From positions 284,845-348,844 of the forward strand of contig NW_020312001.1 of NCBI RefSeq assembly GCF_003144115.1: a stretch of 64,000 nt of DNA, written 5' to 3'. Positions 26,101 to 36,200 of the stretch are shown here, piece after piece. A program made the position numbers and the translations under genes. Under the pieces are notes generated by a model. The model ran no database searches. It saw only the letters and a program-made list of their open reading frames with translations, and had not been told where the DNA came from. The stretch comes from Tilletiopsis washingtonensis (Eukaryota; Basidiomycota; Exobasidiomycetes; Entylomatales). The stretch's first letter is position 1. Each line of letters opens with the position of its first letter.

Positions 26101-26816
26101 CTGCCGCGGCCCGCGTGCCCGGCCCGTCTGCGCCTTGCCTCGCGCGTGCCTATCCGCCATCTGCTCCCGCACATCCACACGCGTCGCCTCTTCTTCCTGC
26201 GCCGGCACCGGACCCGGACGTGGACTCCACGTCTCTGGACCCCTCGCAGGCTCGCGCCTCGCCTGCGCACGCGCAGACACCGCCTCGCCGGCGACACACT
26301 GCCGCCATCGTAGCTGCACATCCGTGAACCCTCCTCGCTGGCCGGCCTGAACCTCGGTTCACCGTGCCTCTGCTCCACACTTTCTCCGGCGCACCGCCAG
26401 AGAGGCCGTCCGACCACCTTTCCGTCATCAGTCCGCGGCAGGCTTCGTCCTGACACTCCGCGACCGTTTGCCCTTGTTCTGCTCTCACGCCCCTTGCTCC
26501 TTTCTCGGATCGTCTTTGCGCGGTCCTCTCCATCTTTTCCTCGCGAGCATCCCCATTCTGTCTGCAAGCTCGCCGAGTCTCGCGCCTCGGACCACGAACC
26601 ACCACACCTCGCTCGCGCTTTCTCTTCTGCCTCGCGTAGCCGCCGAGCAGCGCTACCCACGGACCATCTCGACCGCGTGGCCTCCATCCCTCGCAACCGT
26701 GTGCTCGCTCTCGGCCTTCGCGCGTGCTCAAAGCCGCGCCTCTACCGTCCAACCCCTCGTCACTGCAGCCTCAGCATCGCCCGCAAGGCCGTGCCGACTT
26801 GCGCCGTGACAGCGGC
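20106..26816. other. 6.7-kb stretch with no supportable gene
   Basis: Lies between two plus-strand genes. Open frames on both strands reach 505 codons (minus, 21049-22566) but are Cys/Arg/Ser/Ala-rich and match no family. A minus-strand exon-like piece at 20532-20604 starts with a plausible ATG (MQEAAAGDDPPNEAG...) and ends at a GTGAGT donor, but its downstream exon is unresolved. A (GAGGGC) run lies at about 21937-21962. The 22780-23530 part looks less GC-rich than the rest. A TCACGTGA palindrome is at 23662-23669. I found no tRNA B-box, snRNA or other RNA signature by eye. Confidence 0.5.
26461..26640 (+). promoter_or_regulatory. Pyrimidine-rich leader upstream of the PUB1-like gene
   Basis: Long runs of C and T on the plus strand (for example ctcctttctc, cctctccatcttttcc), 180-350 bp before the start codon. 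CT-rich tracts of this kind often mark fungal core promoters and transcript starts. Inferred from composition only. Confidence 0.4.
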
Positions 26817-28955
26817 ATGTCGGTCACTCAGCCGCAGGGTGTCGTCTCCTTCCTACCGCCAGGAGAGACGCCGCAGCAGCCCTTGATCCATGTCAGCGGC
26901 CTGCATCCTCGCGTGAGCGAGTGAGTATGGCTGCGGCACCAGCGACATCGTTGGAGACTTGCTCACGCGCTGCTCCGCTCAGGGCGATGCTCGAGGACAT
27001 CTTCTCCGTGGCCGGCGCCGTCGTCAATGTGCAGTTCCTCGCCGGGCGCGAAGGCGCTCGTGCGGCGCTCGTGCGCTACGCGGACTTGCGCAGCGCAGGC
27101 GCGGCCATGCGCATCCTCTCCCAGCGCCAAGTCTTTGAGCAGCAGTTGCGCCTCAAGTGGGCCAACCTGATCCCGCACGCCGGCGCAGGCCACTCTCCCG
27201 CTGGCGGCCCGACGGAGCCGGCGCCCGGCCGGCCGCAGAGCGAGCCGTATGAGAACCTGAGCCTGTCGCCGCGCGTGGAGCAGCATCGCTCGCTCTCCTT
27301 CATGGCGAGCAACACTACCACTGCCACCACCACCAACTCGTCGCAGTCGTCGGGTCTGCTCGCTCCCGGGCCCAGCGCATTCGTCTCGGGCGAGGCCAGT
27401 CCGTCGAGCGCTCCCACCACCGCTCCCACCGAGGGCGAGGCTGCATCCGTCGGCCATCAAGTCTGTGAGTATATCTCGTGCGGGGATCCAGCACGCCACT
27501 GACATGCGCATGCACGCACAGTCGTTGGTGATCTGAGTCGCGACGTGAATGATGCGGCGCTGGCGAACGCATTTGCGTCCTTCGCGAGCTTGAGCGAAGC
27601 ACGTGTGATGGTGCGTCCAGCGGCGGACGTCGGCCAGCAGTCGACACTGACACCGTGGCGAAAGTGGGACGCGGCGAGCGGCAAGTCCCGTGGATATGGC
27701 TTTCTCGCCTTTCGCGAGCGTCATGATGCCGAGCAGGCCAGTGAGTGCCTCGCGACAGGCGTCCACCCACACTGGCGTCGATCTGACCGTGTCTCGCCTA
27801 GTTGCGGTCATGAACGGAGAGCTTCTCGGATCGCGCGCCATCCGCGTCAACTGTGAGTGCATTGCTGTGCGTCTGGCGTGCGTCGGCTGACGCTCGACGG
27901 CATTCCGCAGGGGCGAATGAGAAGGCGGCGCCGGTCCAAGCTGCGCCAGGCGACTCGCCAAGCGCGGTGCAGCCGTCGAGCAGCGGCGGTATGGGCATGC
28001 CGCCGACGGCCGGTGCCTCGTCTGGACCTCCGCTGAGCTACGAGACGGTCTTTGCGGCTGCGCCGCCGACCAATGCGACCATCTGTGAGTATGCTCTGCG
28101 CCGTGATGAAGTCTGTCGTTGAGACGTTTGCTCCAGACGTGGGCAATCTCGCGCCGAACACAAGCGCCAGCGATCTCAGCATTCTTTTTGCCGCTTACGG
28201 ACAGGTGCTCGAGATTCGGATGCAGGTGCGTGGCTCGGGTCACGAGTGCTGCTGCCGAGCTGACCAGCCTATCCAGTCGGACCGAGGCTTCGCCTTTCTG
28301 AAGCTCGACACGCATGAGAATGCCACGCATGCCATTGTCGGCCTCGGCGGCCACCCGCTGCATGGCCGTCTCATCAAGACCGGCTGGGGCAAGGACCGCC
28401 AGGACGCGGCCATGCGCAGGGCGGGAGCGCCAGCGGCGGCGAGCGCGCCAATGCTGCAGCCGCCGCAGCTGCAGCAGCAGCAGTCGCAGCAGCAACAGCA
28501 GGAGCACTACATGGTGAGTGGCGTGGCACAAGCGGCGCATTGGCACTTGCGTCAGCTTCTCTGCTGTGAAAGGAGAAGGCGGCAGAGGAACGGACGGCGA
28601 GCTGGGCAGACGGATAGACGCTACGCGGAGCAGCGCAGTCCCTTTCGCATGTGTGAGCTGACAGCCGCTGCAGATGCCTCAGCAGATGTACGGCGTGATG
28701 CATCCCGTGCACTATGGCTTCAGCGTCTATCCCGGCGCGATGGACATGGGCAGCATGCAGCCGATGCACCCGCAGTCCGCCATGCAGGGAGCCGTGCAGG
28801 GCGCCAGCAGCCAGATGGGCCTCGCTCAGCCGGCGCAGCAGCAACAGCCGCAGCAGCAGGCCATGTACGGCTACCCGCCAGCCTCGTCTGCGGCGCAGCA
28901 GTCGCCGCACCAGCAGCCGCAGCAGCACCGCCAGCACCAGCCGCGGCCGTGGTAG
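26817..28955 (+). CDS. PUB1: Three-RRM RNA-binding protein, PUB1/TIA-1 type
   Basis: Binds U-rich mRNA and poly(A)+ RNA, controls mRNA stability and joins stress granules. Exons: 26817-26920, 26983-27464, 27522-27740, 27802-27852, 27911-28084, 28137-28225, 28277-28513, 28674-28955; 545 aa. RRM1 (aa ~22-100; LIHVSGLHPRVSE) is degenerate at RNP1. RRM2 starts at FVGDLSRDVND (~196) with SRGYGFLAF and ends IRVNWANEK, the TIA-1/Pub1 hallmark. RRM3 starts at YVGNLAPN (~344), has RGFAFLKLDTHENA and ends KTGWGKD. The tail is Gln/Met-rich (QQQQSQQQQQ, QQPQQQ), a likely phase-separation segment. The last intron (160 nt) is long. Nam8-type proteins share the RRM layout, but the WANEK linker and Q-rich tail favour PUB1. 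Confidence 0.9.
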
Positions 28956-29255
28956 CCGCCGACAGCTGCGCCCTTCCCCACCTCAACTTCAACACCTCTG
29001 CGCTCGCACGCAACGACGCCTCTTCTTCTCCTCTCGCCGCCGCACTACACGCCGGATTTCCATGCCTCTCACTTGTCCTCGCAAAATAAAAGCGACGGGC
29101 GCGTCTCCTCGATGCCCTCGTCCTGGGTCTTCGTTCTAGACGGCAACGTGTCGAGTCCGTGTACGTCGCGGCGCGGACGGCCATCTTCCTCGTTATCTTC
29201 CTCTGTCACTCCAACTGCATTCATGCCCAGGCTCGTCGTTCCTCCGTCACATTTC

Positions 29256-29345
29256 CCACCTCATGTTTCTATTACTCCTCATAGCGTTCCTCGTCGCATG
29301 CCACCTCATGTTTCTATTACTCCTCATAGCGTTCCTCGTCGCATG
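29256..29345. repeat. Perfect 45-bp tandem duplication
   Basis: The 45-bp unit starting ccacctcatg and ending tcgtcgcatg occurs at 29256-29300 and again, with no gap or mismatch, at 29301-29345. It lies in the 442-bp convergent gap between the PUB1-like gene and formamidase, probably in the 3' UTRs. It looks like a recent event. Confidence 0.95.
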
Positions 29346-29397
29346 CGCACACCTCAATTTGATCTCCCGATCATGCATTCGCCCTCGTCTGCTGCGC

Positions 29398-32268
29398 CTA
29401 CTTGGTGTACATGCCCGCCTTGGCGTCGCTGCGCACGGCTGCCTGGCCGTACTGTTGCGAGAGGTGTCAGCATTGCAGCTGGACGGAGGCCAGCGAACTC
29501 ACGTCGCGCTTCTCGAAGCCCTTGGCCTGTGACGTGTGTCAGCATGAACAAACAAGCATGTCTGGTCAGATGCGACACAGCTCACAGTGATGGTGAGGCT
29601 GCGAAAGGCGAGGTGTCAGCGCTCAGGCTGGTCCGAGCACCCGTGGCCACTCACTCGCGGTCGAAGATTGCCTTGGGCAGCTCCATCGTGACGCAGCTGC
29701 AGAGTGACTGTATCAGCGTATGCTTCTCATGAGCTCAGCGCGAGACGAACGCGTTCGGAGAGCTGATAGAAGGGAGGATGGTCAGCGAGAGCGCTGCACC
29801 GGCACATCCTCTTGACTCACTCCACAATTGCGGCGACCTGCAGTACACTGCCGTGTCAGCATCAACGTCGCTTTGGTGGCAACTACAGGACAACGCACGT
29901 GCGACTCGACGGGCGCAGCAGTCAGGCTGAAGAGGCTCGTCAGTCGCGCGAGCAGTCGGACAAGTCCGCTTGCGGACCCACAGCAAGATGGCCTGCTCTC
30001 GAGCTGCAGAGGCCTCCGTCAGTCGCGCGCATACTGGTACGGCATGCCGGCACTGACTGTAGCCCAGCACCTGCAGGAACTTGATGCAGTTCTTTGCCTG
30101 CGGACGGATGAGCGCCAATGCAGGCATGGCAGGTGCCAAACGTACCGCTCTGCGAGTAAGACTGCGTCAGTGGTGCGCTTCGCAATGGCAAGCGACCGAC
30201 TCACTCTTTGTACGCCGTCGTGGCGCACATGTTCATCTGACGCCAGCAATTAGCTAGTGCCAAGAGCGCCGCGGAGCGTGGGGCCTCACCTGGCGTCCGT
30301 CGCCGTGCATGTCGACTCCAAGGCCCTGGAACACGATCTTGTCGCTGTACATCGGGTCGACGGGCGAGGGCAGATAGATCGGCATCGTGCCGTTGCCGAG
30401 CAGCTCGACGCCGTTCTTCAGGATGTTGATCTCCATGGTCTGCGAAGCGAGGTGAGCATCCGAGGCGGTGGGCTAGGCTCGCAGGACTTACGACGGTGCC
30501 GGCCATCTCGATCGCTGCAGAGAGGGCGTGTCAGCGAATGGCTGACCAGAGCTACTCCTTCTGCTACTCACCGCCGCAGAAAGCAAGCTCGCCGTCGCCC
30601 TGCGAGAAGTGCAGGTCGCTGCGCAGCGGCCTCGGTCAGCAGAGCGGCAGCGTGAGGCCTCCGAATGCGCAGCTCACCCGATTGCCAGGCCGGCGCCGGA
30701 CTGGAAGCTGTGGCGGCAGTGTGAGCAACATCGAACCGAGTGTCAGCCTCCGTGCGACTGACACAGGCAGGTAGGCCTTGGAGCCACGCGACAGGTTCTT
30801 GATCTGCATGCGGTAAATCGTGAGCAGTCGGAGGCTTGCTGCAAGCAGCCGTATTCTCCTCACGTCGCAGTTGCCGCCATGCTCTCGGCCAGGCTACGAG
30901 ACAGGAGATAGCACGTGAGCGTCCGTCGGGCGAGTGCTCAGGCGGCTCGGGCCAGACTGACGATGGTGCGCTGCAAGCAGATGGACATACGCTTCAGCCA
31001 CCTAATCAACAAAGTATGCCGAACGGACTCACGGCTCCTTCGCGGTAGATCTTCTCGCGCACAGCCTCGGGCAGGTCCTGGCCTACGTAGGCGCCCTGCT
31101 TGTTGGGCGGCAGCGCCACCGCGGGCACCTTCTCGACGCCGTTGACCTTGCACGCCTCGATCAGGCCGCACTCTCTCTCGTTCCACTTTGCGAGCAGCTC
31201 AGCCGAGGGCAGCGTGCCCACCAGGCCGCTGGCACGACGCGGTCAGCTGTGCGGGCTTCGCACCGATGTCAGTCAGCTCACGGGTGCCTGATGCAGGCCA
31301 GGTAAGCCGGCGCATCGCCATGTCCACGCGTCACTTACGGCACACCAGCCAGACGGACGCCAGGCTGAGCAAGACTGGTAAGCCTTGTTCTCCTGCATCA
31401 AACTAGCTGACGCTCACGATGTGGCGCGACGTTGCGTAGACTGGAGGCGTGTATCAGTAAGCTTTCGCTGGCGGGCTTCTGCGACGCTTCTCACCGCCAG
31501 TCAGGTCCCAGATCGCCTCTGGCGAGTGGCACAGTCAGCAAGCCGAGCTTCCGCAGGAGAGAGATGCACTCACTCGCTGCGTGGTACTCCTTGACTGCCC
31601 ACGATACCGGTGAGCTGGGTGGGTGAGACACGCTTCGTCCAACTCACAGTCCTCGGGGCCGGCAAAGAGGCCTGAGTCGGAGGCAAGTGTCAGCCGCCAT
31701 GCCATGTGCTCGTGGCGCGTCCTGCAGCTGCGCACCTCCGCCGTTTTCGCGCTCAAAGATACCGCTGAAGCCCCACGGCGCGTCCGGGTGGAAGGCGACG
31801 TCGTGGAAGATCACCTCGATCATGTCGCCCGGCTCGGCGCCCTGCACCTCGATGCTGAGGCGGACGGTGTGAGTGACGGGCCTCCGAAGCGCAGCGGGCG
31901 GTGCGTCTCACGGGCCCGTCAGCTGATGCACGCTCGTCAGGTCGATGTCGCGCAGGTCGTCTGCGTTGTCGTTGTTCTTGACTTGGCCTCTGCAGTGCGG
32001 TGTGAGCCTCGCTCGCTACCCTGCCTGCGCGCTCGCCACGCACCCCGTCCACTCGAGGCAGTCGACCTTGAAGATGCTGCCCGGCTTGACCGAGGCCACG
32101 AAGGGGATGCTGCAGAGGCGACGTTGAGCTTGTCCACGCACGCAGCACGGCCAGAGCTCACTCGTTGTGCCAGCGGTTCATGAGGCTCTTCTGGCCCGCC
32201 GCGGGCTTGGTGAGGTCGAGCTCGATGAGCGTGGGGATCGGGCCGCCGGTCATCTTGGAGGCGTCCAT
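29398..32268 (-). CDS. Formamidase (acetamidase/formamidase family) with 29 exons
   Basis: Hydrolyses formamide to formate and ammonia; cytosolic nitrogen scavenging. 435 aa from 1308 coding nt. Exons: 32162-32268, 32044-32109, 31912-31989, 31736-31854, 31648-31671, 31574-31594, 31495-31518, 31418-31440, 31339-31364, 31282-31287, 31033-31228, 30962-30970, 30864-30893, 30763-30803, 30678-30707, 30572-30618, 30492-30514, 30290-30439, 30205-30236, 30146-30149, 30058-30097, 29982-30003, 29899-29926, 29821-29837, 29751-29762, 29655-29696, 29586-29598, 29503-29526, 29398-29451. Family blocks appear in order: DIPFVASVKPG, EPGDMIEV, PHPGLVGTLPSAEL, PGREHGGNCD, IKNLSRGS, GDLHFSQGDGEL, AIEMAG, ILLLTAAPVESH. 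The phases sum correctly across all 28 introns (48-68 nt). The 4-nt exon 20 (AGCG) is the weakest: the 48-nt intron after it is in-frame and stop-free. Three donors read GTCAGT. Confidence 0.92.
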
Positions 32269-32848
32269 GGTGGCTGGGCGTGCTTGATGTCGTGTGGTGG
32301 TGGTTGAGAAGGAGGCAGCGGCTCGCTGCACCTCCTGATCTCCGCCTCTGTGCGCTGTCGTGTGAGCGCGAGGCAGAAGAGCGCCTTGGCGAAGGCCTTA
32401 TCGCTGTCGGATGCGGGGCTCGGGCTCGGCGCGTGCCCCGTGCGCGCGCCGTCGGCGTGCCGCACCTCCACCTCGCCCTGCCAGGCCGCGGATCGTCTTG
32501 CAGCCCGCAGCCTGCTCCTGCATCTGCAACCACTGCCACGAGCGCCTCTCCCACCTGCTGCTGTTCCGAAGCGCCGCTGCGGCTTCTGTGCGCCTCGCGC
32601 TGGCTTGAAAGCCCCAGCCCGCCAGGAATTGGGAGGCAGATGCGGGCTCAGGCCGGCAGGAAAAGTCGGAGAGCGCAGCGCGTCGCCGCGGCCCGACTCG
32701 GATGCCTCGCTGCCAGGCGCGGGGACCGCAGTCTCGCGGCGTGTCCAAGCCAGTCTCATCGGTGCTCGATGCCTTCCAGTGCTCGCCAGAGATGCCACAA
32801 AGACTCGCAGCGGTCGCGAGTCGACGGCCGGGGGAAAGGGGGAGGGAC

Positions 32849-32856
32849 TCACGTGA
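32849..32856. promoter_or_regulatory. TCACGTGA palindromic E-box
   Basis: Eight-base palindrome bound in fungi by Cbf1-like bHLH proteins. It sits 9 bp before the first ACGCGT box. The same palindrome occurs in the PUP1/WRS1 promoter (60402-60409). Confidence 0.45.
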
Positions 32857-32864
32857 TGCACTTA

Positions 32865-32908
32865 ACGCGTCGGCCCAGCGACGCGTCTGCCAAAATGCCG
32901 AGACGCGT
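32865..32908 (+). promoter_or_regulatory. Cluster of three ACGCGT (MCB) boxes upstream of POL2
   Basis: ACGCGT at 32865-32870, 32881-32886 and 32903-32908, about 300-340 bp before the POL2 start. ACGCGT is the MluI cell-cycle box bound by MBF (Mbp1/Swi6-type factors), which in yeasts drives G1/S transcription of replication genes, POL2 included. Three copies in 44 bp next to a replicative polymerase is unlikely to be chance, even in GC-rich DNA. Confidence 0.7.
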
Positions 32909-33204
32909 CTCTCAGGTGGGCGGGCAACACTAGACTGGCGAGGTGCCTGCGCGCAGGTGCTGCGCCCTGCTGTGCGCCTTGCAGCGAGCGGTGCGGCTGG
33001 AAGCTCGTCCTCTCGCCCTCGTTCGCCGTGCGGCTTGAGCTCCTCCATCATCCCTCTCCCTGCACAGCACTTCATCGCCTGCTCCACACCACCACGCGGC
33101 ACACATCACCCTCTCTTCTCTCCACGCTCCACGCTGCCCTCATTCGCTCCCGCTCCAACTCGCAGGCAGCCACGCCGCGCGCACGCACGGTCTAGACCAA
33201 CGCG

Positions 33205-36200
33205 ATGGGTCGTGATGCCGCTGGCGGCGGGCGGAGCGGCACCTTTGGCCTGACGTCCAATGGGCGCGGCTCCGGGCGCGGGCGTGGCACGTTCAAGCGG
33301 CGAGGCGGCCACACTGGCCGCGGCGGGCCGCGCGACGAGGCGCACGAGAAGGCCGCCGCGTCGCTGACCAAGGGCGCCTTCGACGAGTCGACGCCCATCG
33401 AGGCGCGCTTCCAGGAGGCCGCGGCCAACGACGAGGTCGACATGCGCATGGGCTTCGAGCGCCTCGAGGCCGGCCCGTCGCGCCAGGCGTGGCTCGTGAA
33501 CATGCACCCGACGATCGTGCGCGACGCCGACGAGTCGAGCGGCGCCGCGCACGCCAGCGGCAAGTCGGCCGTCGACTTCTACTTCATCGACGAGTTCTCC
33601 GACAGCTTCAAGGTCACAGTGCAGTACCAGCCGTACATGCTCGTCGGCTGCAAGCCCGGCACCGAGACACACGTCGAGGAGTGGCTGCTGCGCCGCTTCG
33701 AGGGCCTGCTCGTCTCGTGCGCGCGCCAGAAGAAGGAGGATCTGAAGCTCCCGAACCATCTCGTGGGGCATCAGCGCACCTACGTCAAGCTCAGCTTCCA
33801 CAACGTGCACGACCTGCTGACGGTGCGGCGCGAGGTGCTGCCGCTGGCGCAGCGGGCGCAGAAGCGGCGAGACGCCGTCGACACGTACGCCGACGTGCTG
33901 GCCGAGGGCGCCGCAGCGCAGATGGAGCTGGAGGTGGAGGACGTCGAGGCGGCCTTCGCCGACCCGGAAGACGGGTGGACCGGCGGGCGAGCCAAGTTCG
34001 GCGGCAAGCCGGCACTGGAGCCAGAGGAGTGCATCATTGATCTGCGCGAGTACGACGTGCCCTACTACCTCCGCGTGGCCATCGACAACGGTGAGTCTCG
34101 CTGTCGCCTGTGCTGCGGCTGCGCTGCTGATGCGCGATGCGGCAGACATCCGCGTGGGCATGTGGTACGACGTCAGCTTCCACGAGGGCGCCGTGAGCAT
34201 CCGCTCCGTGCCGTCGCGTGTGAAGCGTGCCGAGCCGTGCGTCTTTGCCTTCGACATCGAGACGACGAAGCAGCCCCTCAAATTTCCCGTCGCCGAGACG
34301 GACGTGGTGATGATGATCTCGTACATGATCGACGGGCAGGTGCGTTGTACCTGCGCCAGGCGCCGCCAGCCCTTGCTGACCTTCTGTGCAGGGCTTTCTG
34401 ATCACGAACCGCGAGATCGTGAGCAGCGACATCAGCAACTTCGACTACTCGCCGAAGAAGGAGTACGAAGGCCCATTTGTGATCTACAACGAGCCGGACG
34501 AGGTGCGTTGCCGCACGCTGCATCGCCTGCCTCTGTTCCTGCTGACTCGGCTTTGACAGGCCGCCCTGCTCCACCGCTTCTTCTCGCACTTCCGCGAGGC
34601 GCGTCCCCGCGTTGTGGCCACGTACAACGGCGACTCGTTCGACTTCCCGTTCCTCGAGACGCGCGCCAACTTCCACGGCCTCAACATGATGCACGAGATC
34701 GGCTTTGCCAAGGACGCCGAGGAGGAGTACAAGAGCCTGTCGTGCGCGCACATGGACTGCTTCCGCTGGGTGAAGCGCGACTCGTACCTGCCGCAGGGCA
34801 GCCAGGGCCTCAAGGCGGTCACCGTCGCGAAGCTCGGCTACGACCCGATGGAGCTCGACCCCGAGCTCATGACGCCGTACGCCATCGAGCAGCCGCAGAC
34901 GCTGGCACAGTACTCCGTCTCGGACGCCGTCGCCACGTACTACCTCTACATGAAGTACGTGCATCCCTTCGTCTTCAGTCTGTGCAACATCATTCCCCTC
35001 AACCCGGACGAGGTGCTGCGCAAGGGCTCGGGCACGCTGTGCGAGACGCTGCTCATGGTGCGTCGCGTCTCTGCCTTGCCTCTGGCGCGCTGCTGACAGA
35101 AGTGCGCAGGTGGAGGCGTACAAAGGCAACATCGCCATGCCGAACCGGCACGTCGAGCCGCTGGGCAACACCTACGAGGGACATCTGCTGGAGAGCGAGA
35201 CGTACGTCGGCGGCCACGTCGAGGCGCTCGAGGCCGGTGTGTTCCGAAGCGACATTGCGACGGACTTCAAGCTCGACGCGAGCAGGCTGCAGCAGGTGAG
35301 TGGGCCCGAATTTTGCCTTCGCACAGCCCACCCTGACGCCGCGCGGCAGCTCATCGACGACCTCGACGACGCGCTCAAGTTCAGCATCCGCGAAGAGGGC
35401 AAGATGCGTCTCGAGGACGTGACGAACTACGACGAGGTCAGAGACAAGATCCAGGGCATGCTCGAGGCGCTGCGCGACACGCCCAATGTGCAGGTGGAGC
35501 CGCTGATCTACCATCTCGACGTCGCGGCCATGTACCCCAACATCATGCTGAGCAACCGGCTGCAGCCGGACTCGGTCGTCGACGAGGCCATGTGCGCGAC
35601 GTGCGACTACAACCGGCCGGGCATGACGTGCAACAAGGAGATGGAGTGGTCCTGGCGCGGCGACTTCTACCCGGCGAAGCGCGACGAGGTCAACATGATC
35701 CGGCATGCGCTCTCCAGCGAGCTCTTCCCGGCGCGCTTCCCCAACGGGCCGAAGCGCACCTACCACGAGCTCAGCGCCACGGAGCAGTCGGCGCTGCTCA
35801 AGAAGCGCCTCGGCGACTACAGCCGCAAGGTGTACAAGAAGACGCACGAGACCAAGACGGTCGAGCGCAAGTCGATCATCTGCCAGCGCGAGAACCCGTT
35901 CTACATCGACACCGTGCGCGCCTTCCGCGACCGGCGCTACGAGTACAAGGGCCTGCACAAGACGTGGAAGAAGAACCTCGAGACGAGCGAGGACGACGTG
36001 GCCGTGGCCGAGGCGCGCAAGATGATTGTGCTGTACGACTCGATGCAGCTCGCGCACAAGTGCATTCTGAACTCCTTCTACGGCTACGTCATGCGCAAGG
36101 GCGCGCGCTGGTACTCGATGGAGATGGCCGGCATCACCTGCCTGACGGGCTCGAAGATCATCCAGCTCGCGCGCGAGCTCGTCGAGCGCATCGGCCGCCC

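Larger units (their letters stand above)
32269..33204. other. Divergent promoter region, formamidase / POL2
   Basis: Shared 936-bp region. It holds a TCACGTGA palindrome (32849-32856) and three ACGCGT boxes (32865-32908), listed separately. The last ~180 bases before POL2 are C/T/A-rich (catcatccctctccctg, ccctctcttctctcc), a likely leader. No gene recognised. Confidence 0.6.
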
